In this document: piece by piece, positions 1 through 6,101 of the stretch | How positions within the stretch are numbered: the first letter of the stretch is position 1 | Layout: each line of letters opens with the position of its first letter | Position numbers and translations under genes: made by a program | The notes under the pieces: model-generated | Told to the model about the DNA's origin: nothing | The model's input: the letters and a program-made list of their open reading frames with translations, nothing else | The model's database searches: none | NCBI GenBank assembly: GCA_944353735.1 | Contig: CALVPU010000136.1 | Span: forward strand, 1 to 8,428 | Source: an uncultured Eubacteriales bacterium | GTDB lineage: Bacteria; Bacillota; Clostridia; Christensenellales; Aristaeellaceae | DNA: 8,428 nt | Direction of reading: 5' to 3'

Positions 1-1558
1 TGTAGCGCTCCGAGTAGGCAGCGCGCAGTGCGGCGACCACGTCGTCGCCCGCAGCGACGAGCGCTTCGCCCTCCAGCGGAATGTCAAAGGCGAACACGCG
101 CGCGACTTCCGAGGCCGCGGGACCGTAGATCGCTTCCTGCTCGCGGGCAATGCGCTCCAGCACCTGCATGTCGCGCACGACCAGCACGGCGGCGTCGGCG
201 AACATGTATGCCGACGGGGTGTAGGCAAAATCGCCCTCAATCCGCGCCGCGATGCGGAAGCTCAGGCTGCCGACGCCCAGCACGCCGCCCTCCGGCACCG
301 CGCCCCACGCCAGGACCTCGTCCGCGCCGGGCATCGGCGCATCGCCGGAAGCCGCGAAGGCAAGATAGTCCTCGTAGGGCATCACCGTGACCGACGTCAG
401 GGAGTTGTTGTAAAACTCCGACTGCGCGTCGTCGAGAATGAAGGCGCGCTCCCCGCGCGCGGCGGCAAAGGTGATCGCGCGGTAGCTGACGTAGTTCTCC
501 GGCGCGACGCCGTGCGCCGCCAGCGACGATTCGATGATCGTGCGCCCGCGGGCGTCGCTGTCCTCGATCGCGCCGTTGTCCTCAAAGGAGATCTCGCGCG
601 GATAGCGTTCGGCAATGCTGTCCTCCGTGCCGATGCCCAGCGATACCGTTGAGGAGACCATCACCAGCACCATCGTCGAGAGGATGCAGATCGTTGCCAA
701 TCCGGCGGCGTTCTGCTTCATGCGGTAGATCATGCCGGACACGGAGATGAAGTGGTTCGGCTTGTAATAGTAGCGCTTGTTTACGCGCAGCAGCTTCAGC
801 GCCGCGATGCTGCCGGCAATGAACAGCAGGTACGTTCCCGCGATGACCAGTATGACCGCCAGAAAGAACACCGCCACCGCCGTGAGCACGTCCTGCGTGG
901 TGATGGCGATCCAGTAGCCGCCGCCGAGGCACGCCAGACCGATCAGCGCCATCAGCCAGCGCGTCTTGGGCTCGCGCTCGCCCTGCTGCGCGCTGTTGAG
1001 CAGGTCGAGCGTGCTGGAACGCGCCATTCTCGCCAGCTCGACGAGATACGACAGCGCGTAGATGACCGCGAACGCGATCAGCGTCGCCTGCGCCGCCGCC
1101 GGCACGAATTCCATGCCGAACGCCGCCTGTCCGCGCACCAGCTTCACCGCGATCAGCGCCACCAGCTTCGCCAGACCCAGTCCGCCGGCAATGCCCGCGC
1201 CCAGCGTGACCAGCGCGACGAGCAGCGTCTCGTCCAGCATCACGCGCGCGATGTGCCGCCGCTCCATGCCGAGAATGTTGTACAGCCCGAACTCGCGCCG
1301 GCGGCGCTTGGTGAGGAAGCTGTTGGTGTAAAACAGGAAGATCGCAGCGAAGATCGCCACCACGAACGCGCCGATGATCGTGTAGGACTTGAGCACGTCC
1401 GCGCCGCTGACGCCGTCGAGCGCGTGACCCACCGAGATCGCGCAGACGATGTAGAACATGGCGATGGTGAACGTGCACGCCAGCATGTAGGGAAAGTAGA
1501 ACTTGCGGCTGCGGCGGATGTTGGAAAGCGCGAGGCGCAGATAGAAGAACTTACGCAT
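1..1558 (-). CDS. bceB: BceB-like ABC transporter permease (antimicrobial peptide sensing/resistance), C-terminus cut by window edge
   Basis: Membrane subunit of a Bce-type ABC transporter, a family that removes or sequesters cell-wall-targeting peptide antibiotics such as bacitracin and signals to a partner histidine kinase. I read 519 codons in frame without a stop; the family is usually about 620-670 residues, so roughly the last 100-150 are missing. Visible: an N-terminal amphipathic start and first membrane segment (residues about 22-43), a second at about 60-80, then the FtsX-family signature KRRRREFGLYNILGM (84-98). More segments lie at about 110-140, 155-175, 201-220 and 226-255. The conserved stretch YYYKPNHF...SGMIYRMKQNAAGLA spans about 263-288, followed by a segment at 290-308. 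From about 311 onward is a soluble region, expected to be the large extracellular domain typical of BceB. The ATG lies inside the end of the ATPase gene (8-base overlap), indicating translational coupling. Family assignment is strong; the drug specificity cannot be read. Confidence 0.9.
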   Translation of the reverse strand, partial: MRKFFYLRLALSNIRRSRKFYFPYMLACTFTIAMFYIVCAISVGHALDGVSGADVLKSYTIIGAFVVAIFAAIFLFYTNSFLTKRRRREFGLYNILGMERRHIARVMLDETLLVALVTLGAGIAGGLGLAKLVALIAVKLVRGQAAFGMEFVPAAAQATLIAFAVIYALSYLVELARMARSSTLDLLNSAQQGEREPKTRWLMALIGLACLGGGYWIAITTQDVLTAVAVFFLAVILVIAGTYLLFIAGSIAALKLLRVNKRYYYKPNHFISVSGMIYRMKQNAAGLATICILSTMVLVMVSSTVSLGIGTEDSIAERYPREISFEDNGAIEDSDARGRTIIESSLAAHGVAPENYVSYRAITFAAARGERAFILDDAQSEFYNNSLTSVTVMPYEDYLAFAASGDAPMPGADEVLAWGAVPEGGVLGVGSLSFRIAARIEGDFAYTPSAYMFADAAVLVVRDMQVLERIAREQEAIYGPAASEVARVFAFDIPLEGEALVAAGDDVVAALRAAYSERY

Positions 1559-2318
1559 TGCGCCCACCGCCCGTCGCGATCATCGTCAGGGTGTCGGAGA
1601 TGCGCTGGAACATGTCCGCCACGCTCAGCTCGCCGCGGTAGAGCTGATGGTACACCTGCCCGTCCTTGATGAACAGCACGCGCGAGGCGTGGCTGGCGGC
1701 GCGGGTGGAGTGGGTGACCATCAGGATCGTCTGACCGGCGACGTTGATGTCGTTGAAGATGCGCAGCAGCTGGTCGGTGGCGCGGGAGTCGAGCGCGCCG
1801 GTCGGCTCGTCGGCGAGGATCAGCTGCGGCTCGGTGATCAGCGCGCGGGCGACGGCGGCGCGCTGCTTCTGACCGCCGGAGACCTCGTAGGGAAACTTGA
1901 AGAGGATGTCCGAGATGCCCAGCCGCTTGGCGATGGGCGTCAGGCGGCGGTTCATCTCCGGATAGGGCCGGCGGCTCAGCACCAGCGGCAGGAGGATGTT
2001 GTCCTTGATGGAAAACGTGTCCAGCAGGTTGAAGTCCTGAAACACGAAGCCCAGGTTCTCGCGGCGGAACGCCGCCATTTCGCGCTCGCTCAGCGCGGAC
2101 AGCGGGCTGCCGTTGAGCAGCACTTCGCCGGCGGTCGGGCGGTCCAGCGCCGCGAGGATGTTCAGCAGCGTGGTCTTGCCGCTGCCGGATTCGCCCATGA
2201 TGGCGACGTATTCGCCGCGCTCGACGGAGAAGCTGACGTCGGTCAGCGCGTGCACCTGCACGCCGCCGAAGCGCGTGGAGTAGGTCTTTTTGATGTTTTT
2301 GACTTCGAGAATCGACAT
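1551..2318 (-). CDS. bceA: BceA-like ABC transporter ATP-binding protein
   Basis: Cytoplasmic ATPase that powers the adjacent BceB-like permease. The 255-residue product matches the usual BceA length of about 250. Motifs: Walker A GESGSGKT (42-49), Q-loop Q94 in FVFQDFNLLD, signature VSGGQ (146-150), Walker B LILADE (166-171), the D-loop region GALDS, and H-loop His203. The phrase ADEPTGALDS and the FNLLDT segment are typical of the MacB/LolD/BceA class rather than importers. The reading frame stays open further upstream to an ATG at 2378, but I chose the ATG at 2318. GGGAGGA sits 7 bases before it, the product then begins in the family style (MSILEVKNIKKTYS), and the longer start would lie upstream of the predicted transcription start. 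Regulation is probably by a BceR-type response regulator binding just upstream; that regulator is not encoded here. Confidence 0.94.
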   Translation of the reverse strand: MSILEVKNIKKTYSTRFGGVQVHALTDVSFSVERGEYVAIMGESGSGKTTLLNILAALDRPTAGEVLLNGSPLSALSEREMAAFRRENLGFVFQDFNLLDTFSIKDNILLPLVLSRRPYPEMNRRLTPIAKRLGISDILFKFPYEVSGGQKQRAAVARALITEPQLILADEPTGALDSRATDQLLRIFNDINVAGQTILMVTHSTRAASHASRVLFIKDGQVYHQLYRGELSVADMFQRISDTLTMIATGGGRNA

Positions 2319-2348
2319 GGCGTGTCCTCCCTTGCGGTTGATGACACC

Positions 2349-2377
2349 ATTATAGCGCCCGCGCCGCCGCCGTTCCA
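2349..2377 (-). promoter_or_regulatory. Promoter of the bceAB-like operon
   Basis: Reading the minus strand, a perfect -10 box TATAAT lies at 2354-2349. With a 17-base spacer the -35 position (2377-2372) reads TGGAAC, a poor match, as expected for an activator-dependent promoter. The predicted start of transcription is near 2342, giving a leader of only about 24 bases that contains the ribosome site of the ATPase gene. Confidence 0.7.
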
Positions 2378-2386
2378 TTGCTTTGG

Positions 2387-2422
2387 CTTACATTTTGCCC
2401 GTCAAACTTACATTTTTGTAAG
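2387..2422 (-). promoter_or_regulatory. BceR-type operator: full inverted repeat plus upstream-facing half-site
   Basis: A perfect palindrome CTTACA-TTTT-TGTAAG occupies 2407-2422. It fits the TNACA-N4-TGTAA pattern known for BceR-like response regulators of Bacillus. The left half with its spacer (CTTACATTTT) is repeated at 2387-2396, exactly 20 bases away (about two helical turns), but there its partner half has decayed to GCCCGT. The half-site lies about 10 bases upstream of the -35 position, so the order is main site, secondary half-site, weak -35, strong -10. This resembles the main-plus-secondary-site layout described for B. subtilis Bce promoters. That the site responds to a Bce-type regulator is inference from this match and the adjacent genes. 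Confidence 0.75.
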
Positions 2423-2450
2423 GCTGCGCGGTGGACAGGCGGTTCCAAAG

Positions 2451-2488
2451 CAAAAAGCCGCGGCCTGCGCAGGATGGCAGGCCGCGGC
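2451..2488 (-). terminator. Intrinsic terminator of the cobalamin operon
   Basis: On the minus strand a perfect 12-base-pair GC-rich stem (GCCGCGGCCTGC with GCAGGCCGCGGC) has an 8-base loop (2469-2476) and is followed directly by TTTTT at 2456-2452, then GCTTT. It lies 14 bases past the stop codon of the adenosyltransferase-like gene. It insulates that operon from the bceAB-like operon, which is read in the same direction. Confidence 0.93.
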
Positions 2489-2502
2489 GCCGGGGCAGCG
2501 CG

Positions 2503-3027
2503 TCAGCGCGCTTGCGGATAGTTGCGGCTCTCAAACGGGCGCTCCGCCACGCCGTCGGCACGGTTGAGCGCCAGCGCCAGCAGGAAAAAGTAGCCGGAGA
2601 GCAGGTTGACGAAGTCGAACAGCCCGTCCTCGACCTTTCCGCCGCGCTGGGCGTAGCGGTACAGCAGCCGCGCCAGCCGCTTGCCGTCCGTGCGCAGCAC
2701 GTGCGCGGCGCAGGCGCGCGGCGAGCCGGCGGGCAGCACGAAGCGGTCGCACAGCCCCGCCGTCTCCGCGCGCAGCGCCTCCACGCGCTCGCGCAGCCAG
2801 TCGATCTCCTCCGGCTTCAGGCTGAAAAACGTGCGCAGCGAGGCGTTGGAATGGTAAATCAGCTTGTCGACCGCCAGCAGCTCCTCGCGCCGCTCGGGGC
2901 ACAGCGCCGCCAGCAGGCCGGTCTCCGACGCGACGCGGTCGGTAAGGATTTCAAAGTCGCAGCGCAGGTCGCCGTCGTCGTCGCACAAAAACGGATACGC
3001 CTCGTAAGGGCTGCGGTAGGGCTTCAT
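2503..3027 (-). CDS. Divergent PduO-like ATP:cob(I)alamin adenosyltransferase
   Basis: Likely transfers the adenosyl group of ATP to reduced corrinoid, making adenosylcobalamin in the cytoplasm. It is the last gene of the riboswitch-controlled uptake operon. Of 174 residues, the recognisable core is FVLPAGS (97-103), HVLRTDGKRLAR (109-120) and DFVNLLSGYFFLLALALN (138-155). These match the PduO/MMAB pattern FVLPGGS, HxxRxxxRRxER and NRLSDxLF. TD at 29-30 in the segment 22-42 fits the family's TIDELN region. Odd points: the N-terminal ATP loop (TKTGDxG type) is not recognisable and is replaced by a stretch with CDDDGD (15-20); the second helix arginine is Lys116, the family glutamate is Ala119 and the NRLSD aspartate is Gly145. 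The start at 3027 is supported by GGAGG 8 bases upstream and an ATGA overlap with the ATPase gene; an in-frame ATG at 3042 lacks that support. It could be a non-catalytic corrinoid-binding relative. Confidence 0.75.
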   Translation of the reverse strand: MKPYRSPYEAYPFLCDDDGDLRCDFEILTDRVASETGLLAALCPERREELLAVDKLIYHSNASLRTFFSLKPEEIDWLRERVEALRAETAGLCDRFVLPAGSPRACAAHVLRTDGKRLARLLYRYAQRGGKVEDGLFDFVNLLSGYFFLLALALNRADGVAERPFESRNYPQAR

Positions 3028-3791
3028 CGGACATTCCTCCATTTCTCGAATGAATCGCGCATGTAGCCGGCGATGTCGGTCTCGTAGACGTCGCGCAGGA
3101 AGGCGGCGTCGGCGATCTCGTCGAACGCGCCGGCGCGCTCGATGCGCCCGTCCTTCATGAACACGGCGTTCTCCGTCAGCCGCAGCGCGAGGTTGATGTC
3201 GTGCAGCACGCCGATGACGGCGTGGCGGCGGTCGGCGCTCCAGCGGTGCAGGTAATCGATCAGTTCCACCTGATGGCGCACGTCCAAGTGGTTCGTCGGC
3301 TCGTCGAGGAGGATGACCTCGGGATCCTGCGCCAGCGCCTGCGCCAGAAACACCCGCTGGCGCTGACCGCCGGAAAGCTCGTCGATGCGGCGGTCGCGCA
3401 GCGCGTCGAGCCGCACCGACTGCAGGCAGCGCTCGACCATGTCGCGGTCCTCGCTGGAAGGGCGGCCGAACAGCTTGCCGCTCATGTGCTGGTAGCGACC
3501 GAGCATGACCGTGTCGTACACGGTAAAGGGAAAGTACACCTGCGTGACCTGGCTCATCACGGCGATGCGGGCGGCGATCTCGCGGCGCTTCATCCTGCGG
3601 ATCGGCGCGCCGTCGAGCAGCACCTCGCCGCTGGACGGAATCAGCGCGGCGATGGCGCGGATGAGCGTGGTCTTGCCGCAGCCGTTGGGGCCAAGGATGC
3701 AGTAGTTCTGACCGGTCGCGAAGTCGATGGTGATGCCGTGCAGCACCTCGCGCTCGCCATAGCCGGCGCGGACGTCTCGAAGCGACAGCAT
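3024..3791 (-). CDS. btuD: Cobalamin ABC importer ATPase (BtuD/FecE type)
   Basis: ATP-binding subunit of a type II importer of the B12/iron-siderophore class; it drives the neighbouring FecCD-type permease. The 255 residues contain Walker A GPNGCGKTT (34-42), Q-loop Q81, signature LSGGQ (139-143), Walker B VILLDEP (159-165), the typical NHLD D-loop, and H-loop His197 in VLHDIN. Sequence alone cannot separate B12 from siderophore or heme transport; the upstream cobalamin riboswitch and the adenosyltransferase-like gene downstream point to corrinoid. I chose the ATG at 3791 (MLSLRDVRAGYGE) because AGGAG lies 9 bases before it. An alternative ATG at 3800 would overlap the permease stop as ATGA, but its ribosome site would touch the start codon. 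Its own stop overlaps the next gene by 4 bases. Confidence 0.9.
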   Translation of the reverse strand: MLSLRDVRAGYGEREVLHGITIDFATGQNYCILGPNGCGKTTLIRAIAALIPSSGEVLLDGAPIRRMKRREIAARIAVMSQVTQVYFPFTVYDTVMLGRYQHMSGKLFGRPSSEDRDMVERCLQSVRLDALRDRRIDELSGGQRQRVFLAQALAQDPEVILLDEPTNHLDVRHQVELIDYLHRWSADRRHAVIGVLHDINLALRLTENAVFMKDGRIERAGAFDEIADAAFLRDVYETDIAGYMRDSFEKWRNVR

Positions 3792-3796
3792 GGCGG

Positions 3797-4816
3797 TCAT
3801 CTCCTCTCGCGGCGGAAGTAGACGTAGGCGAAGAACGGCGCGCCGATCAGCGACGTCACCGCGCCGACAGGCAGCTCCTGCGGCGCGAGCACCGTGCGGG
3901 CGAGCAGGTCCGCCAGCACCATGAACGCCCCGCCGAACAGCGCCGACATCGGCACCACCGCGCGGTGGTTGGAGCCGAAGATGCGCCGCACCACGTGCGG
4001 CGCGATCAGGTCGACGAAGCCGATCACGCCTGCCAGCGAGACTGCCGTGCCCGTCAGCAGCGCCGAGACGGCGATCAGCAGAAACTTCACCCGGCGCAGG
4101 TCCACGCCCGCGGACAGCGCCTGCTCCTCGCCGAACGTCATCAGATCCAGCTCGCGCGAGTAGCGCAGCAGCGCGGCGAGCGACAGCAGCAGAATCGGCA
4201 GCACCAGCCCGGCGTCCGCCCACGTCAGCGCCGAGAAACTGCCCATCTGCCAGAACACCAGCTGGCTCAGCCGCTCCGCAGAGAGCGCCGTCACCAGCGT
4301 CAGCAGCGCGTTGACGAACAGCGACAGCACCATGCCGACCAGTATCACCGTCTGGTTTTCGAGGTTGCGGTTAAAGCGCATCGCCAGCGCCATGGCGAGG
4401 AACACCGTGCCCAGTCCGCCCAGAAAGCCGAACAGCGGCAGCGTGTAGCGCTCCAGCACCGGCAGCGTAAAGCCCGTGACGATCACCACCGCCGCAAACA
4501 GCGACGCGCCCGACGAGACGCCGAGCGTGTACGAGGAAGCCAGCGGATTGCGCAACACCGACTGCATCACCGTGCCGCTCGCCGCCAGCGCCGCGCCGAT
4601 CAGAAACGCGCACACGGCGCGCGGGAAGCGAATCGTCCAGAGGATGGACACGGTGATCTCGCCGATATCCTCCGGCAGCGCCGCGCCGAACAGCTTGCTG
4701 CCCAGCACGCTCAGCAGCACGCGCGGCGATATCCCCACGCTGCCGATGGCGGCGCCCAGCGCCAGCGCGATCAGCGCCAGCGCCGCGAGCGCCGCCATCT
4801 TTGCCTTCAGCCTCAT
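3797..4816 (-). CDS. btuC: Cobalamin ABC importer permease (BtuC/FecCD family)
   Basis: Membrane channel subunit, working as a dimer with the ATPase and the binding protein to move corrinoid across the membrane. The 339 residues match the family length of 320-350 and are very hydrophobic, consistent with the usual ten helices. Family landmarks: RFPRAVCAFLIGAALAASG (63-81), Q85 with RNPLA (89-93), LGVSSGA (98-104), the loop RELDLMTFGEEQALSAGVDL (221-240), and GFVDLIAPHVVRR (266-278), the segment that forms the coupling contact with the ATPase in BtuC. The C-terminus reads LPVGAVTSLIGAPFFAYVYFRR, which is typical. The start codon overlaps the stop of the binding-protein gene as ATGA (4 bases), indicating coupled translation. 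Corrinoid specificity is inferred from the riboswitch. Confidence 0.93.
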   Translation of the reverse strand: MRLKAKMAALAALALIALALGAAIGSVGISPRVLLSVLGSKLFGAALPEDIGEITVSILWTIRFPRAVCAFLIGAALAASGTVMQSVLRNPLASSYTLGVSSGASLFAAVVIVTGFTLPVLERYTLPLFGFLGGLGTVFLAMALAMRFNRNLENQTVILVGMVLSLFVNALLTLVTALSAERLSQLVFWQMGSFSALTWADAGLVLPILLLSLAALLRYSRELDLMTFGEEQALSAGVDLRRVKFLLIAVSALLTGTAVSLAGVIGFVDLIAPHVVRRIFGSNHRAVVPMSALFGGAFMVLADLLARTVLAPQELPVGAVTSLIGAPFFAYVYFRRERR

Positions 4817-5724
4817 TCGGCGTATTCAGCGTAGGCGTCCGGATAGACCGCCACCGCCATTTCGATCAGCGCGTCCACGATGTGCTGGTTCGGCAGCGAG
4901 CTTGCGCCGTTGTCGATGTAGTGGACGTCCTGGTTGGTCACCGCGGTGACCGCTTCCCAGCCCGGACGGGCGAGGATCTCGCCGACGGGATCGTCGATGT
5001 AGTTGACGCTGGTGAGGATGACGTCGGGGTTGGCGGCGACGGCATCCTCTTCGTTGACGGCGATCCAGCCTTCCTGCGCGGCGAACACGTTCTCCGCGCC
5101 GATGATGGCGATCATCTCGTCCAAGAAGGTGCCCGCGCCGAAGCTGTAGATGGACGGCAGCGCCGAGATCTCGAACAGCACGGTCTTCTTGTCCTCGATC
5201 GTCGCGCCGATGGCGGCGATCTCGTCGATCTTGGCGTTCATCTCGTCGACGAGCGCCTGACCTTCGTCCGCCATGCCGAGGCACTGCGCCGTGAACAGCA
5301 CGTCCTCGCCGACGGCGGCGATGCTCGTGCTCGACGGGATGTCGACCACGCAGATGCCCATGCCCTCGAGCGCGGCGAACGGGTCGCCGTCGAGGTAGCT
5401 GATGCCGGAGGCGAACACGATGTCCGGCTCCAGCGCGGCGATCTGCTCGACGTCGGGCGCCATCATGTCGAATTGCGGCAGCGCGTCGAGTCCCTCGACG
5501 TACAGGGGCGACTGCGTGTCCACGCCGACCAGCTTGCCGGTCAGGCCGAGCGCTTCGACGACCTGCGTGATCGACGGCGCGAGCGAGACGATGGACTCGA
5601 CCTCGGCGGGCACAGCGATGGCATTGCCGGCGCGGTCTTCGGTCGGGGCTTCGGCGAGCGCGGCGCAGGACAGCGCCAGCGCCAGCGCGACGAGCGCGCA
5701 GAGGAGCTGGGTGAGGTGCTTCAT
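4813..5724 (-). CDS. btuF: Cobalamin ABC importer substrate-binding protein (BtuF-like)
   Basis: Extracellular binding protein of the helical-backbone class (periplasmic binding protein type 2), first gene of the operon, 303 residues. After a signal peptide it shows the family layout: IVSLAPSITQVVEALGL (45-61), LVGVDTQSPLY (65-75), FDMMAPDVEQIAALEPDIVFAS (85-106), a long linker helix (about 152-180), then the second lobe with FLDEMIAIIGAENVFA (200-215) and ANPDVILTS (231-239). The signal peptide has a hydrophobic core (residues 7-19). Cys20 in LALSC could be lipidated, although position -3 is Ala rather than the preferred Leu; a signal peptidase I site after ALA (22-24) is the alternative. 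The ATG at 5724 follows GGGAAGGA with 6 bases between, and begins the signal peptide; the frame remains open upstream through the leader, which is not coding. The ligand is inferred from the riboswitch. Confidence 0.92.
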   Translation of the reverse strand: MKHLTQLLCALVALALALSCAALAEAPTEDRAGNAIAVPAEVESIVSLAPSITQVVEALGLTGKLVGVDTQSPLYVEGLDALPQFDMMAPDVEQIAALEPDIVFASGISYLDGDPFAALEGMGICVVDIPSSTSIAAVGEDVLFTAQCLGMADEGQALVDEMNAKIDEIAAIGATIEDKKTVLFEISALPSIYSFGAGTFLDEMIAIIGAENVFAAQEGWIAVNEEDAVAANPDVILTSVNYIDDPVGEILARPGWEAVTAVTNQDVHYIDNGASSLPNQHIVDALIEMAVAVYPDAYAEYAE

Positions 5725-5775
5725 GTGGAATCCTTCCCTTCGATGATATTTCGGGAGCTGTTCCAAAACGCACAG

Positions 5776-5806
5776 GCGCCGCGCAACCCAACGAGCCGCG
5801 CGGCGC
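5776..5806 (-). other. GC-rich leader hairpin, possible riboswitch expression platform
   Basis: A perfect 9-base-pair stem (GCGCCGCGC at 5806-5798 with GCGCGGCGC at 5784-5776, minus strand) closes a 13-base loop. It lies between the riboswitch and the binding-protein ribosome site. Downstream there is only CTGTGC followed by GTTTTGG, so it is a weak terminator candidate at best. Confidence 0.5.
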
Positions 5807-5834
5807 ACCTCTGCCTCGAATTTCAAAAGCAATT

Positions 5835-5872
5835 GGCAACACCGCCCCAGGTCCGGGGGCGTATCCTGTGCC
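5835..5872 (-). other. Leader hairpin immediately downstream of riboswitch P1
   Basis: On the minus strand CGCCCC (5861-5856) pairs with GGGGCG (5848-5843). The helix can be extended through an internal loop by GGCA (5872-5869) with TGCC (5838-5835). It abuts the 3' strand of P1 and is followed by AATTGCTTTTG, an imperfect U-rich tract. It may be part of the expression platform; which of the two leader hairpins acts cannot be decided by reading. Confidence 0.45.
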
Positions 5873-6061
5873 GGCGAACGAGGCCGTATTCTGACTTGGA
5901 GCGCCGAGGGCAAACGCCCTCGTGCCGGCCCGCCTTCTCGGACGGATGTCCAATGGCTGCGCCTTCGCGCATGGACCGGTGATCGCTCTTCACAGCAGCG
6001 GCTCTGTCGGGGAATCGCACCCCTGTTCCTGCGGCGGAAAACCCGCCGCGCCTCGAACGCC
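5873..6061 (-). ncRNA. Cobalamin riboswitch (adenosylcobalamin type) upstream of the B12 uptake operon
   Basis: The minus-strand leader shows the conserved cobalamin aptamer parts in order. P1 forms between GGCGTTCGAGGC (6061-6050) and GCCTCGTTCGCC (5884-5873), ten pairs around a TT/TT mismatch. A GC hairpin lies at 6049-6031. The core hairpin GGGGTGCGATTCCCC is at 6023-6009 (family pattern GGTGAAATTCC), then GCCGCTGCTGTGA (6002-5990; family CCGCCACTGTGA). A peripheral stem at 5922-5905 is followed by the B12 box AAGTCAGAATACGGCCT (5897-5881). Length of about 189 bases is normal. Binding of cobalamin is expected to switch off the transporter genes when the cell has enough B12. Identification rests on motif order and the transporter genes downstream. 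Confidence 0.93.
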
Positions 6062-6078
6062 TGTTTTGTTCAGTTCCG

Positions 6079-6094
6079 GATGGGCTTGCCCATC
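6079..6094 (-). other. Hairpin at the predicted 5' end of the cobalamin operon mRNA
   Basis: GATGGG and CCCATC form a perfect 6-base-pair stem with loop CAAG. It begins at about the first transcribed base predicted from the promoter at 6102-6130. A stem at the extreme 5' end can protect mRNA from decay; this role is inference. Confidence 0.5.
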
Positions 6095-6101
6095 AGGGAA
6101 T

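Noticed and set aside
582..1478. Minus-strand open frame of 298 codons within the permease region
   Set aside because: It is in the wrong frame relative to the permease, whose frame is open from 1558 to the window edge and shows the FGLYNILGM and membrane-segment pattern.
752..1669. Plus-strand open frame of 305 codons antisense to the BceB-like gene
   Set aside because: Its composition (Arg, Gln, Asp, His repeats) is that of an antisense shadow; the opposite strand encodes a clear FtsX-family permease in an uninterrupted frame.
3024..4223. Long N-terminal extension (399 codons) of the BtuD-like ATPase
   Set aside because: The added residues are an out-of-frame reading of the permease gene. 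The ATPase fold starts at MLSLRDV, and an AGGAG ribosome site supports the start at 3791.
4813..5724. Iron-siderophore or heme uptake as the role of the ABC importer
   Set aside because: The protein families alone allow it, but the cobalamin riboswitch in the leader and the adenosyltransferase-like last gene point to corrinoid.
4801..5982. Plus-strand open frame of 393 codons antisense to the BtuF-like gene and its leader
   Set aside because: It is rich in Arg, Asp, Gly, Val and His with no recognisable motif, covers the riboswitch, and is the typical shadow of a GC-rich gene on the opposite strand.
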